Origin: Vampirovibrio chlorellavorus
Lineage (GTDB): Bacteria > Cyanobacteriota > Vampirovibrionia > Vampirovibrionales > Vampirovibrionaceae
Length of the DNA stretch: 64,000 nucleotides
Assembly: GCA_003149345.1 (NCBI GenBank)
Contig: QFWI01000008.1
Span: 496,001 to 560,000, forward strand
Reading direction: 5' to 3'
The notes under the pieces are model-generated. The model did not search any database. It saw only the letters and a list, made by a program, of their open reading frames with translations, and had not been told where the DNA came from. A program made the translations under genes and the position numbers. Positions 52,287 through 61,266 of this stretch are shown here, piece after piece. Position 1 is the first letter of the stretch; each line of letters starts with the position of its first letter.

Positions 52287-52314
52287 GCGGCACTGTTGTC
52301 AGTGCCGCTTTTTT
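52287..52314 (+). terminator. rho-independent terminator of the EF-hand-like gene
   Basis: A perfect 9-bp stem GCGGCACTG (52287-52295)/CAGTGCCGC (52300-52308) is followed by TTTTTT. The T tract reaches into the stop codon of the convergent pepA gene. Confidence 0.9.
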
Positions 52315-53854
52315 ACGCCTGCCAGCCGTACAAATAATACAGCAAGGTTCTTACCCCAAAGCCGGTGCCCCCCTTGGGCACCTCTGGCACATCGCTGGTG
52401 GCCCAGGCCGGGCCCGCAATATCCAGATGGGCCCAGGCCCGCTTTTTGTCCACAAATTCCTTCAGAAACATACCACCCGCCGACGAACCGGCTTGCCCCT
52501 TGGCCCCGGAATTAATCAGGTCAGCCACATCGCTCTTTAAAAACACTTTGTATTCGTCATACAAGGGCAACGGCCATAATTTTTCTCCGGCCTGCTCACC
52601 AGCGGCCTGCAAGCCTTGAATCAAGGTGTCACTGGTGCCCATGATGCCAGCGGCCACTTTACCCAAGGCGGTGACGCAGGCACCGGTTAACGTGGCAATG
52701 TCCACCAGTTCATCGGGATCCACCTTTCGCTGGGCGTAAGTGAGGGCGTCACAGAGGATCAGGCGACCTTCAGCGTCCGTATTATTCACCTCAACGGTCT
52801 TTCCATTCATGGCCGTCACGATGTCGCCCGGCTTGCTGGAAATACCGCTGGGCATATTTTCGCAGGTGGGGATAAAGCCATGCACTTCGATATTTAAATC
52901 TTTTAATTCCGAAACCGCCTTGAGGGTGGCGATGACGGCTGCCGCACCGGCCATATCCATCTTCATCAATTCCATGGAGGCCGCCGGTTTGAGCGATAAT
53001 CCACCGCTATCAAAGGTAACCCCCTTTCCGACCAGGGCGATCTTCTTGGAGGGGGTATCGGAAGGCTTGTAACACAGGTGAATGAGGAAGGGCGGTTGTT
53101 CACTTCCCTGGGCCACCAACTGAAAAGCCCCCATACCCAGGGCCTTGATGGCATCAAAATCCAGAACGTCACACTGCAAACCCGGAATACTTTCGGCCTG
53201 TTGCTTTAAAAAAGCGGGGGTTACGTAATTGGCGCTGTCATTGACCCAGTGTCGGGCCAAATTGGTATGCTCCGCCACCAGTTGCCCGACCCGCAAGCCC
53301 CGCTGAATCACTTCCAAACGATCTGCCTGAGGCTCAATCACGCTCAGCACTTCCAGGCTGCTAGCCCCATTGGCGGCCAATTCTCCATTGTCCTCGCCAG
53401 CCTTGCTCAGGTTTTTGCGAAGGTTAAAGTCGTACTGACCCAAGCCAGCCCCTTCCGCCAGCAAGCGAGAGGCCGCCTCAATCCCCATGCCCTGAATCAC
53501 CGCATCAGGAAAGCCCATGGCCGCCGCTTTCACTCTCAATTTCTTGCAAGCCCGCACGGCAGCGGCAACAGCCCGGCGCCATTGGCTGGTTTTCAGTTCC
53601 TCCACCTTGCCCAGGCCCAGCACTACCACGTGAGCGGCAGGCAGCTTTCCATAGGTGGGTAAAATTAGAGTTTCTCCCAGTTTGGCCTTGAAAACGGGGG
53701 GTTCCGCTTTCAGACAGCGGGTAATATACTGCCCCAAAGCGGCATCCACCGCCTTGGCAATGTCATCCAACCCTGGGCTGCCCTGCGGTATACCGATGAC
53801 CAGAGCTTCCCCCGAAAACTGGGCCACCGGCCCCGTGGTTACTTCAAACCGCAT
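52313..53854 (-). CDS. pepA: leucyl aminopeptidase (M17)
   Basis: A 513-residue two-metal aminopeptidase that trims N-terminal residues of peptides in the cytosol. The C-terminal M17 catalytic domain has KGVTFDSGGLSLKPAASM with metal-binding Asp, KMDMAGAAAVIATLKA, and the signature NTDAEGRLILCDAL. An N-terminal macro-like domain precedes it. The length is normal. ATG 53854 is chosen because AGGAGAGG precedes it by five bases; the frame extends far upstream but that part is not protein-like. The gene converges with the EF-hand-like gene. Confidence 0.95.
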   Translation of the reverse strand: MRFEVTTGPVAQFSGEALVIGIPQGSPGLDDIAKAVDAALGQYITRCLKAEPPVFKAKLGETLILPTYGKLPAAHVVVLGLGKVEELKTSQWRRAVAAAVRACKKLRVKAAAMGFPDAVIQGMGIEAASRLLAEGAGLGQYDFNLRKNLSKAGEDNGELAANGASSLEVLSVIEPQADRLEVIQRGLRVGQLVAEHTNLARHWVNDSANYVTPAFLKQQAESIPGLQCDVLDFDAIKALGMGAFQLVAQGSEQPPFLIHLCYKPSDTPSKKIALVGKGVTFDSGGLSLKPAASMELMKMDMAGAAAVIATLKAVSELKDLNIEVHGFIPTCENMPSGISSKPGDIVTAMNGKTVEVNNTDAEGRLILCDALTYAQRKVDPDELVDIATLTGACVTALGKVAAGIMGTSDTLIQGLQAAGEQAGEKLWPLPLYDEYKVFLKSDVADLINSGAKGQAGSSAGGMFLKEFVDKKRAWAHLDIAGPAWATSDVPEVPKGGTGFGVRTLLYYLYGWQA

Positions 53855-54405
53855 ACAGCCTCTCCTTGCATTTGCCATTAAAAACACTGATTCCATTATA
53901 CGTGAGTGACCGCATCCACAAATAGCAGGCAAGGTCACCCGCCTGCCACCAATGCCCCTTCCCACAGCAGCCCCAAGACGCTCCCCGGCAATAACAACGA
54001 TCTCACGGACGCGCTCAGGTTTGGCTCGCCCAACCATTGTTTATACGGCTACAGGTTTTATGCTCCAACAGGCATTTCTGTTCCGGGCGTGGTTTTCAGT
54101 CTTTTATATCGGCCTTGATTGGAGCAGTTTTGTGCTTTCTATTGATTAATTCTTTTGACGGGTCACCATTATGACTTCCATTCGTGGTGTACGTGGTGTA
54201 CATGGATGACGTCCGTCAATCGCCAGGAATCTCGGGACAAGCCCCACCCAACGCAATCGCCCACCCAACTCGATCTCCCACCCTTCGACCCCGCCCCTTC
54301 CGGGCGCACCCTGTATCTCAGCCCAAACATATAGTAAAACCGGTATTTCCCCGTCCTCATCACCCTCCGTGTTCCCCTGTGAACCCAGTCAGCGAGAACC
54401 TCCTT
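53855..54405. other. intergenic / uncertain leader of the coiled-coil gene
   Basis: About 550 bases. The frame of the coiled-coil gene is open from 54184, but the extra 74 residues are Pro/Arg/His-rich without a ribosome site, so they are treated as untranslated. A short tandem GTGGTGTAC repeat lies at 54184-54201. No other feature is supported. Confidence 0.35.
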
Positions 54406-56409
54406 ATGCAAATCACCAAAACAGTCCCAACGCCCCGAACGCAAAAGAACAGCGTGCCCCCCCTGTTCCCTCCCCCTTTGGAACCATCCCCTTCCAATCT
54501 TCAATTTGCCCCTCCCCCGCTTCGATTTGCGGGAGGCCCTTCACTGGAAACCGCCGATCCCAACCACCTGGAGCAAATACAGCAACTCCCTGCCAGCATT
54601 CCACTGCGGGCCATTGCCATGAAACTAGCCCCCAAAACCAGCAACCCGTTGGTCATACAGTATCTGGCCCAGCGTTTTAAGCAAGATTTTAAAACAGTGG
54701 ATTATCCGGTCAACCCCATTCACCAGCAAACGCTTCTACACATCGTGGTCTCCGCGGGCCGTCCCAAGCTGGTGGAAGTGCTGCTAAACGCAGGGGCCAA
54801 CCCTTTGGTGGAAACCAAAAACAGAGAAAACGCCCTTGACTGGGCTGAATCCAAAATGAGCCGAGGCAGTTCACCGGCTGACCGACAAGCCATCCAGCAA
54901 ATGCTCTTTAAACGGGTAAAAGAGCTGTCCCGGCAACCGAAACCATCGGCCGGGCCCTTGCCCAACCCGGCTACCCAAAGCGTTCCCGATGCGGGAGTTC
55001 CGTCCAGAACCACGTCCTGGCTCAGCGGCTGGGGACTCGGCGCCCTGCTCAGCCCGCTTAAAAGCCCACAAAAGACGGCCAGCGATGCCATTTCCGGCCT
55101 CGGGCATCAGCCCGAACGCAAAGACTCGGCTCCCTCCACCCCGTCGCCCAAGGCAGAGCCGGATCAAAAGGAACTGGCCCAGCTCGAACAAACCCAACAA
55201 CTCTTGCAAACCCGGCTTAGCGCGGCCCAGGGAACCATCAAGCAACTGGAACAAACCACCCGGCAGGCCTTAGAAGACAGAAAACGGCTGGAACAAGAAA
55301 AAAAGAAGCTGGAAACAGCGCTGGAACAACTACAGGAACGGGTCGCCACGACTGACAAAGAGACCAGTCAGCTCCAGGCGGAGGCCACCCGGGAACTAAA
55401 ACGGCTCTCCCAAAAAGAGGAGAGCCTGAGAAAGCGGCTTGAGCAAAAGACCGAAGCGTTGAAACAAGCGGAACAAACCCTGCAAGCACAGCTTGCGGCA
55501 CAGCAGGAAGACTTCGATACCCAGCAACGCAGTTACACTCAGCAAATAGCCACCTTGCGCCAGCAGCTAGCGCAGGCATCCACCCCGAGCGCCAGCCCCT
55601 CCGCCCCCCATCAGGCTGATGTCATAGAAACACCTTCGCCCTCCGAAACGCCAGTCAGTCGGCGAGAACGAAAAAAAACCGGAAAAATGTACGCCAAAAT
55701 CCGGGAACTGCAATCAGAACTGACCAGGGCCAACGAACGAGGTCAATCCCTGAGTGAGCAACTCACGCTGGTTCAGGAACAGTATCGGGACTGGATTGCC
55801 CGCTTGCTGAGAGAAAAGGAATCCCTGAACGTTCAGTTGGCCCAAACGCAATGGCAACGGGATGAAAGTGCCCTGATTCTCCCTCAGGTCCATCAGGCAA
55901 ATGAGCAATTGGTGGCCAACGTGAATCAACAGGGCCAGGAACTACAAATGCTGCGTCAAACGGTAGTCCGGCAACAGGCCGCCCTGGACAGACAAAAAGT
56001 CCAACTGGCCCAACAGACGGCCCAAATACAAGCACAGGCGGCGATCATTCAACAACAAAAAGCCCAAAAAAATACCCTGTCCAAAACGGTTAAACACTTG
56101 ATGGCGCTCAATACCTCGCATCACCAGGAGCTGCAACGACAGGAACTGAGTACCTACCATAGTATGCTGGCGTTACTGGGGCAAAAACAGGAAGCAGCGG
56201 CCAGCGAGCCACCCACCGCAACCGTGCTGGCAGAGGTGGAAGCCGATTTGAAACAGCTCATCCACTACCGTCGACAACAAATGGGAAGTCATACGGTACT
56301 GTCCACAGCCCTGGCCTCCATCCAGCCTTCGGAGACCGAGGAGTCCTCCGACGCGGAGACCCCGTCGGCAGCCCGGCGCTTTCCCTTGCGCTCCAGGTCT
56401 TTTCGCTAG
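54406..56409 (+). CDS. coiled-coil protein with N-terminal ankyrin-like repeat
   Basis: A 667-residue orphan. Residues 1-50 are Pro-rich and hold LRFAGGP (39-45). An ankyrin-like unit (about 108-150; QTLLHIVVSAGRPKLVEVLL) follows. Ser/Pro-rich linkers (175-250) lead to a very long Gln/Glu/Lys/Leu coiled coil (about 255-440 and 480-610) typical of extended rods. The C-terminus is acidic (ETEESSDAETP) and then basic, RRFPLRSRSFR. No signal peptide. The start at 54406 lacks a good ribosome site; 54184 is an alternative. The stop codon overlaps that of the convergent rqcH in a CTAG palindrome. No function is known; a structural or host-directed role is speculative. Confidence 0.7.
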   Translation: MQITKTVPTPRTQKNSVPPLFPPPLEPSPSNLQFAPPPLRFAGGPSLETADPNHLEQIQQLPASIPLRAIAMKLAPKTSNPLVIQYLAQRFKQDFKTVDYPVNPIHQQTLLHIVVSAGRPKLVEVLLNAGANPLVETKNRENALDWAESKMSRGSSPADRQAIQQMLFKRVKELSRQPKPSAGPLPNPATQSVPDAGVPSRTTSWLSGWGLGALLSPLKSPQKTASDAISGLGHQPERKDSAPSTPSPKAEPDQKELAQLEQTQQLLQTRLSAAQGTIKQLEQTTRQALEDRKRLEQEKKKLETALEQLQERVATTDKETSQLQAEATRELKRLSQKEESLRKRLEQKTEALKQAEQTLQAQLAAQQEDFDTQQRSYTQQIATLRQQLAQASTPSASPSAPHQADVIETPSPSETPVSRRERKKTGKMYAKIRELQSELTRANERGQSLSEQLTLVQEQYRDWIARLLREKESLNVQLAQTQWQRDESALILPQVHQANEQLVANVNQQGQELQMLRQTVVRQQAALDRQKVQLAQQTAQIQAQAAIIQQQKAQKNTLSKTVKHLMALNTSHHQELQRQELSTYHSMLALLGQKQEAAASEPPTATVLAEVEADLKQLIHYRRQQMGSHTVLSTALASIQPSETEESSDAETPSAARRFPLRSRSFR

Positions 56410-58196
56410 CCCTGCGCCAACAACAAATAGTCAATCACCGCTTGCTCCGGGCTGACAAACAGGGTTTGCTCCTGCTTGTAATTCACATGCCCCGGATAGG
56501 ACTGGGGAATTTTGCGCACGTACTTGCAAGCCGTGTATATAACCGGCACATTCAGGCTATGGCGGGCCGAACTGTAATAGACGGCCAGCATAGCCGCTTC
56601 CAGCAAGGTGGTGTCAGGCACCGGCTCTTTACCGGAACGAATCAGCACATGGGAACCGGGCATTTGATGCACGTGCAGCCACCAGTCATCCGATCGGGAG
56701 AGCTTACCCACGATAGCATCATTCCCCTGGGCACTTTTGCCCACCAGGATTTCCAGCCCGTCTGAAGACCGCAAGGTCAGAACCCCCGCCTTGTCGTCCG
56801 CTTTGGGCGTTCCCTGTTTTTGCTTTTTATCCGCCAGCAACTTGGGCGAGGCGTTCATAAAGCCTGCCGCGATCATCTCGGCTTCCAGTGTGTCAAACTC
56901 GGCCAGGCTTTCCGCCTGGGATACCAATTGCCGCAAACTGGCCAGATAATCCCGCTCCTCGTTGAGCTGGCTAAGCATTTGCTCGGCCGCTTGCTGCCTG
57001 GCCTTGGCCTTTTTGGCCCGACGATAGAACAACTGGGCGTTTTCCACCCAATCCACCGCCGGATCAATGTCAATGGGCCATGGACTGCCATCTTCATAAT
57101 GGGTGAGAGACACCAGCGTCTGGCCCGGCTCGGGATGAGCAGGCACTTCCCTGGCGCTAAAGGCGGACAGCAGACGATCGCCAGCGGCCTGAAGACGAGC
57201 GACCTGTTCATCGGAAACCGGCGTCAACTCTTCCTCTTTGGACTGACGGCGCTTTTCCCGCTGATCCAGCTTCAGCAACAACTGTTCCCGCCTGCGCTTG
57301 AGCCTGAGCGCCTTCAGATGGCCGATAAAATAACGCTCCACAAGCGTATTCACGGAGTCCTGCGGCACCACCGCCTCCCCGGCATGAATGTGTCCCAACA
57401 GGCCAAAGCGCTCCCCGTCCTGGGAGATGACCGGTTGTAACGCATGAGCGGCATCCAACTTGAGCAGTTGCCGATACAGCCCCTCTTCCAAACCCTCGTC
57501 TGCACTCCCAGCGATTGCCCAGGCGTCTTCCAGCATACGCAAGCCAAAACCGGCCAAATTGGCGTTCAAAAACCGCAGCAGCGATTCTTCCGCAGGCTTG
57601 TGCGCCAGCAAGGCGGCAAATTCAGCGAAAGACACCCTGGCAATCAACCGCTTTCCGGCAGGCGGAGGCGGCGGTGCGTAAGGCAAACCCGCCGCCAGTT
57701 CCCGATGGCTACTCATATGCTCGCCCACCCCGTGGGCTACAGCCAGAATATCCTGACGGGCCTCATCATAGAATATCATGTTGGTGTGCTTGCCCATCAA
57801 CTCCAGGGACAACACCAGCCGCACGGGCTCACCCAGTTCATTGAGATTCTCGAAAGTCAGATTGATTACCCGCTCCCCCGGCAAGGTGTTTACCTGGGAC
57901 AGGTTGGCCCCTTGCAAATGTTTGCGGAGCAGCATACACAATGCGGTGGGCTTGGCGAAACTGTTCAGCACGGTGTCCTGCCGGACTTTAGGCCGAGTCA
58001 AGACGCAAAAAGGGGCTTCCGGGCTTAACTGGATGTAAAACAAATTGAGCTGCTCGGGACGAGGCGCCCCGCCCCAAAAGGTAATCAAAAACTCATGCGG
58101 GCTGGGGTGCTGGACTTTGCTGACCTTGGCGTTTCGCAGCAAAACATCCAGCTCCTTGGCCAGTGCTTTCAGGGAAAGGGCATCCAGTTGTTGCAT
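56406..58196 (-). CDS. rqcH: RqcH/NFACT-family ribosome quality-control protein
   Basis: A 596-residue protein of the NEMF/Rqc2/FbpA family. In characterised bacteria it binds stalled 50S subunits and directs C-terminal alanine tailing. The N-terminal NFACT-N domain (MQQLDALSLKALAKELDVLL at the start, HPSPHEFLITFWG), the central coiled coil and the C-terminal NFACT-R domain (GLEILVGKSAQGNDAIVGKL, DWWLHVHQMPGSHVLIRSG, KYVRKIP, HVNYKQEQTLFV) are all present. The start at 58196 lies about 20 bases after the hldE stop, so it is co-transcribed with prsA-hldE; no strong ribosome site is visible. Confidence 0.92.
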   Translation of the reverse strand: MQQLDALSLKALAKELDVLLRNAKVSKVQHPSPHEFLITFWGGAPRPEQLNLFYIQLSPEAPFCVLTRPKVRQDTVLNSFAKPTALCMLLRKHLQGANLSQVNTLPGERVINLTFENLNELGEPVRLVLSLELMGKHTNMIFYDEARQDILAVAHGVGEHMSSHRELAAGLPYAPPPPPAGKRLIARVSFAEFAALLAHKPAEESLLRFLNANLAGFGLRMLEDAWAIAGSADEGLEEGLYRQLLKLDAAHALQPVISQDGERFGLLGHIHAGEAVVPQDSVNTLVERYFIGHLKALRLKRRREQLLLKLDQREKRRQSKEEELTPVSDEQVARLQAAGDRLLSAFSAREVPAHPEPGQTLVSLTHYEDGSPWPIDIDPAVDWVENAQLFYRRAKKAKARQQAAEQMLSQLNEERDYLASLRQLVSQAESLAEFDTLEAEMIAAGFMNASPKLLADKKQKQGTPKADDKAGVLTLRSSDGLEILVGKSAQGNDAIVGKLSRSDDWWLHVHQMPGSHVLIRSGKEPVPDTTLLEAAMLAVYYSSARHSLNVPVIYTACKYVRKIPQSYPGHVNYKQEQTLFVSPEQAVIDYLLLAQG

Positions 58197-58215
58197 AAAT
58201 AAATACAGTCGATTT

Positions 58216-58713
58216 CTAGCACCCGGTGGGCTGAGCGGCGGCACCCAGTCGCTGCTGAATGGTATCAATCACCGAGGAGGTCGAACGGTTTTCCACCATG
58301 GGCACAAACTTGACCTGAGTGCCAATTTTACGCAAGGTGGCCATCTCCGGCAAGTTGTCTTCGTTGTATTGGGCACCCTTGGCGTGGAAATCAGGCACGA
58401 TTTTTTCCAGCAAAGGCTCCGGGGTGTCCTCATCAAACAGCACCACGTAATCCACACAACCCAGTCCGGCCACCAATTCCGCCCGATCGGACTCGGTTAC
58501 GATGGGGCGTTGCGGGCCTTTCAGGCGGCGCACGGACGCATCGGAATTAACCAAGACCACCAGTTTTTCCCCTAGTGCCTTACAGCCCTGAAGATACCGC
58601 AAGTGGCCCACATGCAAAATATCAAAGCAACCGTTGGTGGTGACAATAGAAGACTGGCCCCGCAAGGGGGCCAGTGCTTCCATCAAAGTCGGTAGTGAGA
58701 CGACTTGTCCCAT
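58216..58713 (-). CDS. rfaE2: D-glycero-beta-D-manno-heptose 1-phosphate adenylyltransferase (RfaE2-type)
   Basis: A 165-residue nucleotidyltransferase making ADP-heptose for the LPS inner core. The cytidylyltransferase-like motif TNGCFDILHVGHLRYLQ contains HVGH, and VNSDASVRRLKGPQRPIV is the substrate block; VENRSTSSVID near the end is the ISTTKII-like element. It is the stand-alone domain, without the HldE kinase half. The ATG lies two bases after the prsA stop, so translation is coupled. It implies a heptose-containing outer membrane. Confidence 0.92.
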   Translation of the reverse strand: MGQVVSLPTLMEALAPLRGQSSIVTTNGCFDILHVGHLRYLQGCKALGEKLVVLVNSDASVRRLKGPQRPIVTESDRAELVAGLGCVDYVVLFDEDTPEPLLEKIVPDFHAKGAQYNEDNLPEMATLRKIGTQVKFVPMVENRSTSSVIDTIQQRLGAAAQPTGC

Positions 58714-58715
58714 GG

Positions 58716-59903
58716 CTACTGATGTCCAGCGGGGCTTTTGCCAGCGTCAGCGGCTTTTTCAGCGGGCTGAGCCGTTTGACCGGAGGCTGGGGCCATACCG
58801 CCCTGGGCACCGGTTTCAGCGGAAGCGCCCATTTCAGGCTCTTTAGGCTGATACGCTTTTTCCACGTCGATTTTGGCGGCAGCCCGTTGTTGCTGGGCCC
58901 ACTGTTGCAGAAAGGCCTGCTTTTTCTGCTGGGACATCTGCTCCCGAATAGCGGCTTTGGCCTCATCAAACGTCTGCTGGTGGGCGGGCTTGCGATCCAG
59001 CACCTTAATGATGTGATAGCCAAACTGGCTGGCCACGACCCCCGGGTAGAGCTTCCCTTTTTCGGTTTTATCGGCGGCGGCCCAGAAGGAGGGATCCACG
59101 GTGCCTTCCGGCATAAAGCCCAGGTCACCGCCCTTCACGGCGGACATGGTATCTTCGGAGTTTTTCTTGGCGATATCCTCAAACTTGGCCGGGCTGGCTT
59201 TCACTTCCTCATACAGCTTTTCGGCTTTGGCCTTCAATTCCTGCTTTTTGGCTTCCACCCCTTTTTGCAGCTCGGCGTCCGAGATTTTTTCGTTGGCCTT
59301 GCGCAACTCCTGCTTCAGCTGGGGCTCAATGGCCTTGACCAAAATATGCTCGGCCCGGATGCTTTTGGGCATTTTGAACTGCTCTACATTTTTATCGTAG
59401 AAATTTTTCACTTCGGCATCACTCACCTGAACCTGCTGCCCGCCTTTGGCTTCCATAAACTTGTTCAGCAGCAGATTTTCACGCAACATGGCGTCAAAGT
59501 CGGATTCCTGCATCTTGTTTTGGCTGAGGAAGGTTTTGAACTGATCTTTCAGGGCCGGATCGTTGAAAATCTTTTCCTGCTTGTACTGTTTCACTTCCTC
59601 ATCGGAAACCTTGATACCGGCTTTATTGGCTTCCGTGTTAATCAGGGTCTGCAAAATCAGCTTGTTCAGGGTCATTTGCTTCAGGTAGTCATCCAGCATG
59701 CCCTTTTGCTCTTCAGGAACGTTTTCCAGGTGAAAGGACTTCTGGAACTCGCTATAGGTCTTGTCATACTCGGCTTTGGAAATGACAGCGCCATTGACGG
59801 TGGCTACTTTTTGCCCGCCAGCCAAACCGCCATTGGCGCAGCCGGATACCATCACGGTAACGGCCAGCATACCAGCCAACAGGGATAGTTTCATTTTATC
59901 CAT
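58716..59903 (-). CDS. prsA: PrsA/SurA-like peptidyl-prolyl isomerase lipoprotein
   Basis: A 395-residue lipoprotein chaperone. The signal ends at a lipobox (VMVSGC, Cys about residue 22). A SurA-like helical N-terminal region (about 30-200) precedes a PpiC/parvulin domain (SIRAEHILVKA through FGYHIIKVLDRKP, about 197-325) and a Gln/Ala-rich C-terminal tail. It folds exported proteins in the periplasm or at the membrane face. Start ATG 59903 has AAGGAG seven bases upstream. It heads the operon prsA-rfaE2-rqcH. A long hydrophobic-looking frame on the other strand is an artefact of this gene's composition. Confidence 0.92.
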   Translation of the reverse strand: MDKMKLSLLAGMLAVTVMVSGCANGGLAGGQKVATVNGAVISKAEYDKTYSEFQKSFHLENVPEEQKGMLDDYLKQMTLNKLILQTLINTEANKAGIKVSDEEVKQYKQEKIFNDPALKDQFKTFLSQNKMQESDFDAMLRENLLLNKFMEAKGGQQVQVSDAEVKNFYDKNVEQFKMPKSIRAEHILVKAIEPQLKQELRKANEKISDAELQKGVEAKKQELKAKAEKLYEEVKASPAKFEDIAKKNSEDTMSAVKGGDLGFMPEGTVDPSFWAAADKTEKGKLYPGVVASQFGYHIIKVLDRKPAHQQTFDEAKAAIREQMSQQKKQAFLQQWAQQQRAAAKIDVEKAYQPKEPEMGASAETGAQGGMAPASGQTAQPAEKAADAGKSPAGHQ

Positions 59904-60023
59904 GGAATACTCCTTAAAGAACTCGGGGGTTGACTCTCTCACTATAATACGGGCTTCAAACTGATCTCACATTCGACGAAATCCGGGTGCCGGGCTGCGG
60001 GCGGCTGTTATGCAGTTCACCAA

Positions 60024-60062
60024 TCATTGCCTCAATTCATTTAGCTCAAATCATTGCCTCAA
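60024..60062. repeat. 12-bp direct repeat upstream of xerC
   Basis: TCATTGCCTCAA occurs at 60024-60035 and 60051-60062, 27 bases apart, between the divergent prsA and xerC genes. It may be an operator; no protein is known to bind it. Confidence 0.5.
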
Positions 60063-60150
60063 AAACACATGGCCCAATGACATAGAGGAACCGCCGCCAG
60101 ATTTCCACGCGCGTAAAAACTCCCACTATTATATACAAAAATCCCCTATA

Positions 60151-61266
60151 ATGAAGTGTATGGAAGATGCAGAAGCTGGACAGAGAGTTAAAAAGAGCGT
60201 TGATAAGCGTGTTGATAGGCCTGCCGAAGGGTTTGGCCTGGCCCGCTTTGAGGAAGGCGCCATCGCCTTTCTCAGCCACCTGGATCTGACCCGCAATTTA
60301 TCGCCCCACACCTTGCGGGCTTACCAGTCGGACATCACCAACTTTCTGGCCTGGCTGGATGGTTTTGCCCTTGAAAGAGAAGCCTTAGCAACCCAACCCG
60401 ACACCTTTTGGCGAGAGCTTCCCAGCGCTTACATCACCCATCTCAGCGGGCAACAGTTTTCCAAAACCTCGTTGGCCCGGAAAGGTTCCTCCCTGAAAAC
60501 CTTTTTTAAATTCCTGATGAAAGAGCGCTATTTTGAGGAAAACAGCCTGCCGGTGGTGTTTCACAGGCCCCGGTTGTCCCGTCGGCTGCCCAATTTTATT
60601 TCCCCCGCAGAAATCGAGCAGTTAAGGACAGCCGCGCTCAAGGAGGCCGACTCCGCCCTAAAATGGCGCAATCTGGCCATTCTGGAGTTACTCTTCTCCT
60701 CCGGGGTGCGGGTCGGTGAACTGTCCTCACTGAATCTGGGAGACATCAACTGGGAGGAGCTGGAACTGCGCATTCAAGGAAAAGGCGGCCGGGAACGGTT
60801 GGCCTTTTTCAGCCAGCGGGCCCTACAGGCGCTGCTCCAGTATAAAGCCTTCCGGCCAGAGCTGGGCACTGAGCCCATGACCGCCGACAGTCCCTTGCTC
60901 CTGAATAAAAACGGAACCCGTCTGGACGTACGCAGTATTCGGCGCGTTTTACTGGCCCTGGGCCAACAGGCTCAGGTAGAAAAGCCCTTGCACCCGCATG
61001 TGTTTCGGCACAGTTTCGCTACCCACTTACTGAATAGCGGGGTCGATCTGCGGGTTGTTCAGGAGTTGCTGGGCCATGTCAGCATCCGCAGCACCCAGAT
61101 TTACACCCATGTTAGTACGGAACGCCTGAAACGGGCCTACATGAAAGCCCACCCCAGGGCGGCCCAAAGTGCCCGCGCAGAGCAGCCGCACAGAACAGGA
61201 CATCAGGATATGACCATCACCGATCGTATTCATTTAAATGCCGGAGTCACAGGGCCCCATGGATAA
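60151..61266 (+). CDS. xerC: XerC/XerD-type tyrosine recombinase
   Basis: A 371-residue recombinase that resolves chromosome dimers at dif. The SAM-like N-terminal core-binding domain (ARFEEGAIAFLSHL through LTRNLSPHTLRAYQSD) and the catalytic domain are complete: Arg in LFSSGVRVGELSSL, Lys in IQGKGGRERL, HPHVFRHSFATHLLNSG (His and Arg), and LLGHVSIRSTQIYTHV (His and nucleophile Tyr). It is about 70 residues longer than usual, owing to basic N- and C-terminal extensions. The start is uncertain: ATG 60151 and 60160 are close; TATAAT at 60147-60152 overlaps them. The last 8 bases overlap the next gene. XerC versus XerD cannot be settled. Confidence 0.85.
   Translation: MKCMEDAEAGQRVKKSVDKRVDRPAEGFGLARFEEGAIAFLSHLDLTRNLSPHTLRAYQSDITNFLAWLDGFALEREALATQPDTFWRELPSAYITHLSGQQFSKTSLARKGSSLKTFFKFLMKERYFEENSLPVVFHRPRLSRRLPNFISPAEIEQLRTAALKEADSALKWRNLAILELLFSSGVRVGELSSLNLGDINWEELELRIQGKGGRERLAFFSQRALQALLQYKAFRPELGTEPMTADSPLLLNKNGTRLDVRSIRRVLLALGQQAQVEKPLHPHVFRHSFATHLLNSGVDLRVVQELLGHVSIRSTQIYTHVSTERLKRAYMKAHPRAAQSARAEQPHRTGHQDMTITDRIHLNAGVTGPHG

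Noticed and set aside
54184..54405. N-terminal extension of the coiled-coil protein
   Set aside because: Pro/His/Arg-rich without a ribosome site; start placed at 54406 although this is not certain.
58674..59888. 404-codon hydrophobic plus-strand frame that looks like a membrane protein
   Set aside because: Fully antisense to prsA; Lys/Glu-rich codons read backward give Leu/Phe, which explains the hydrophobicity.
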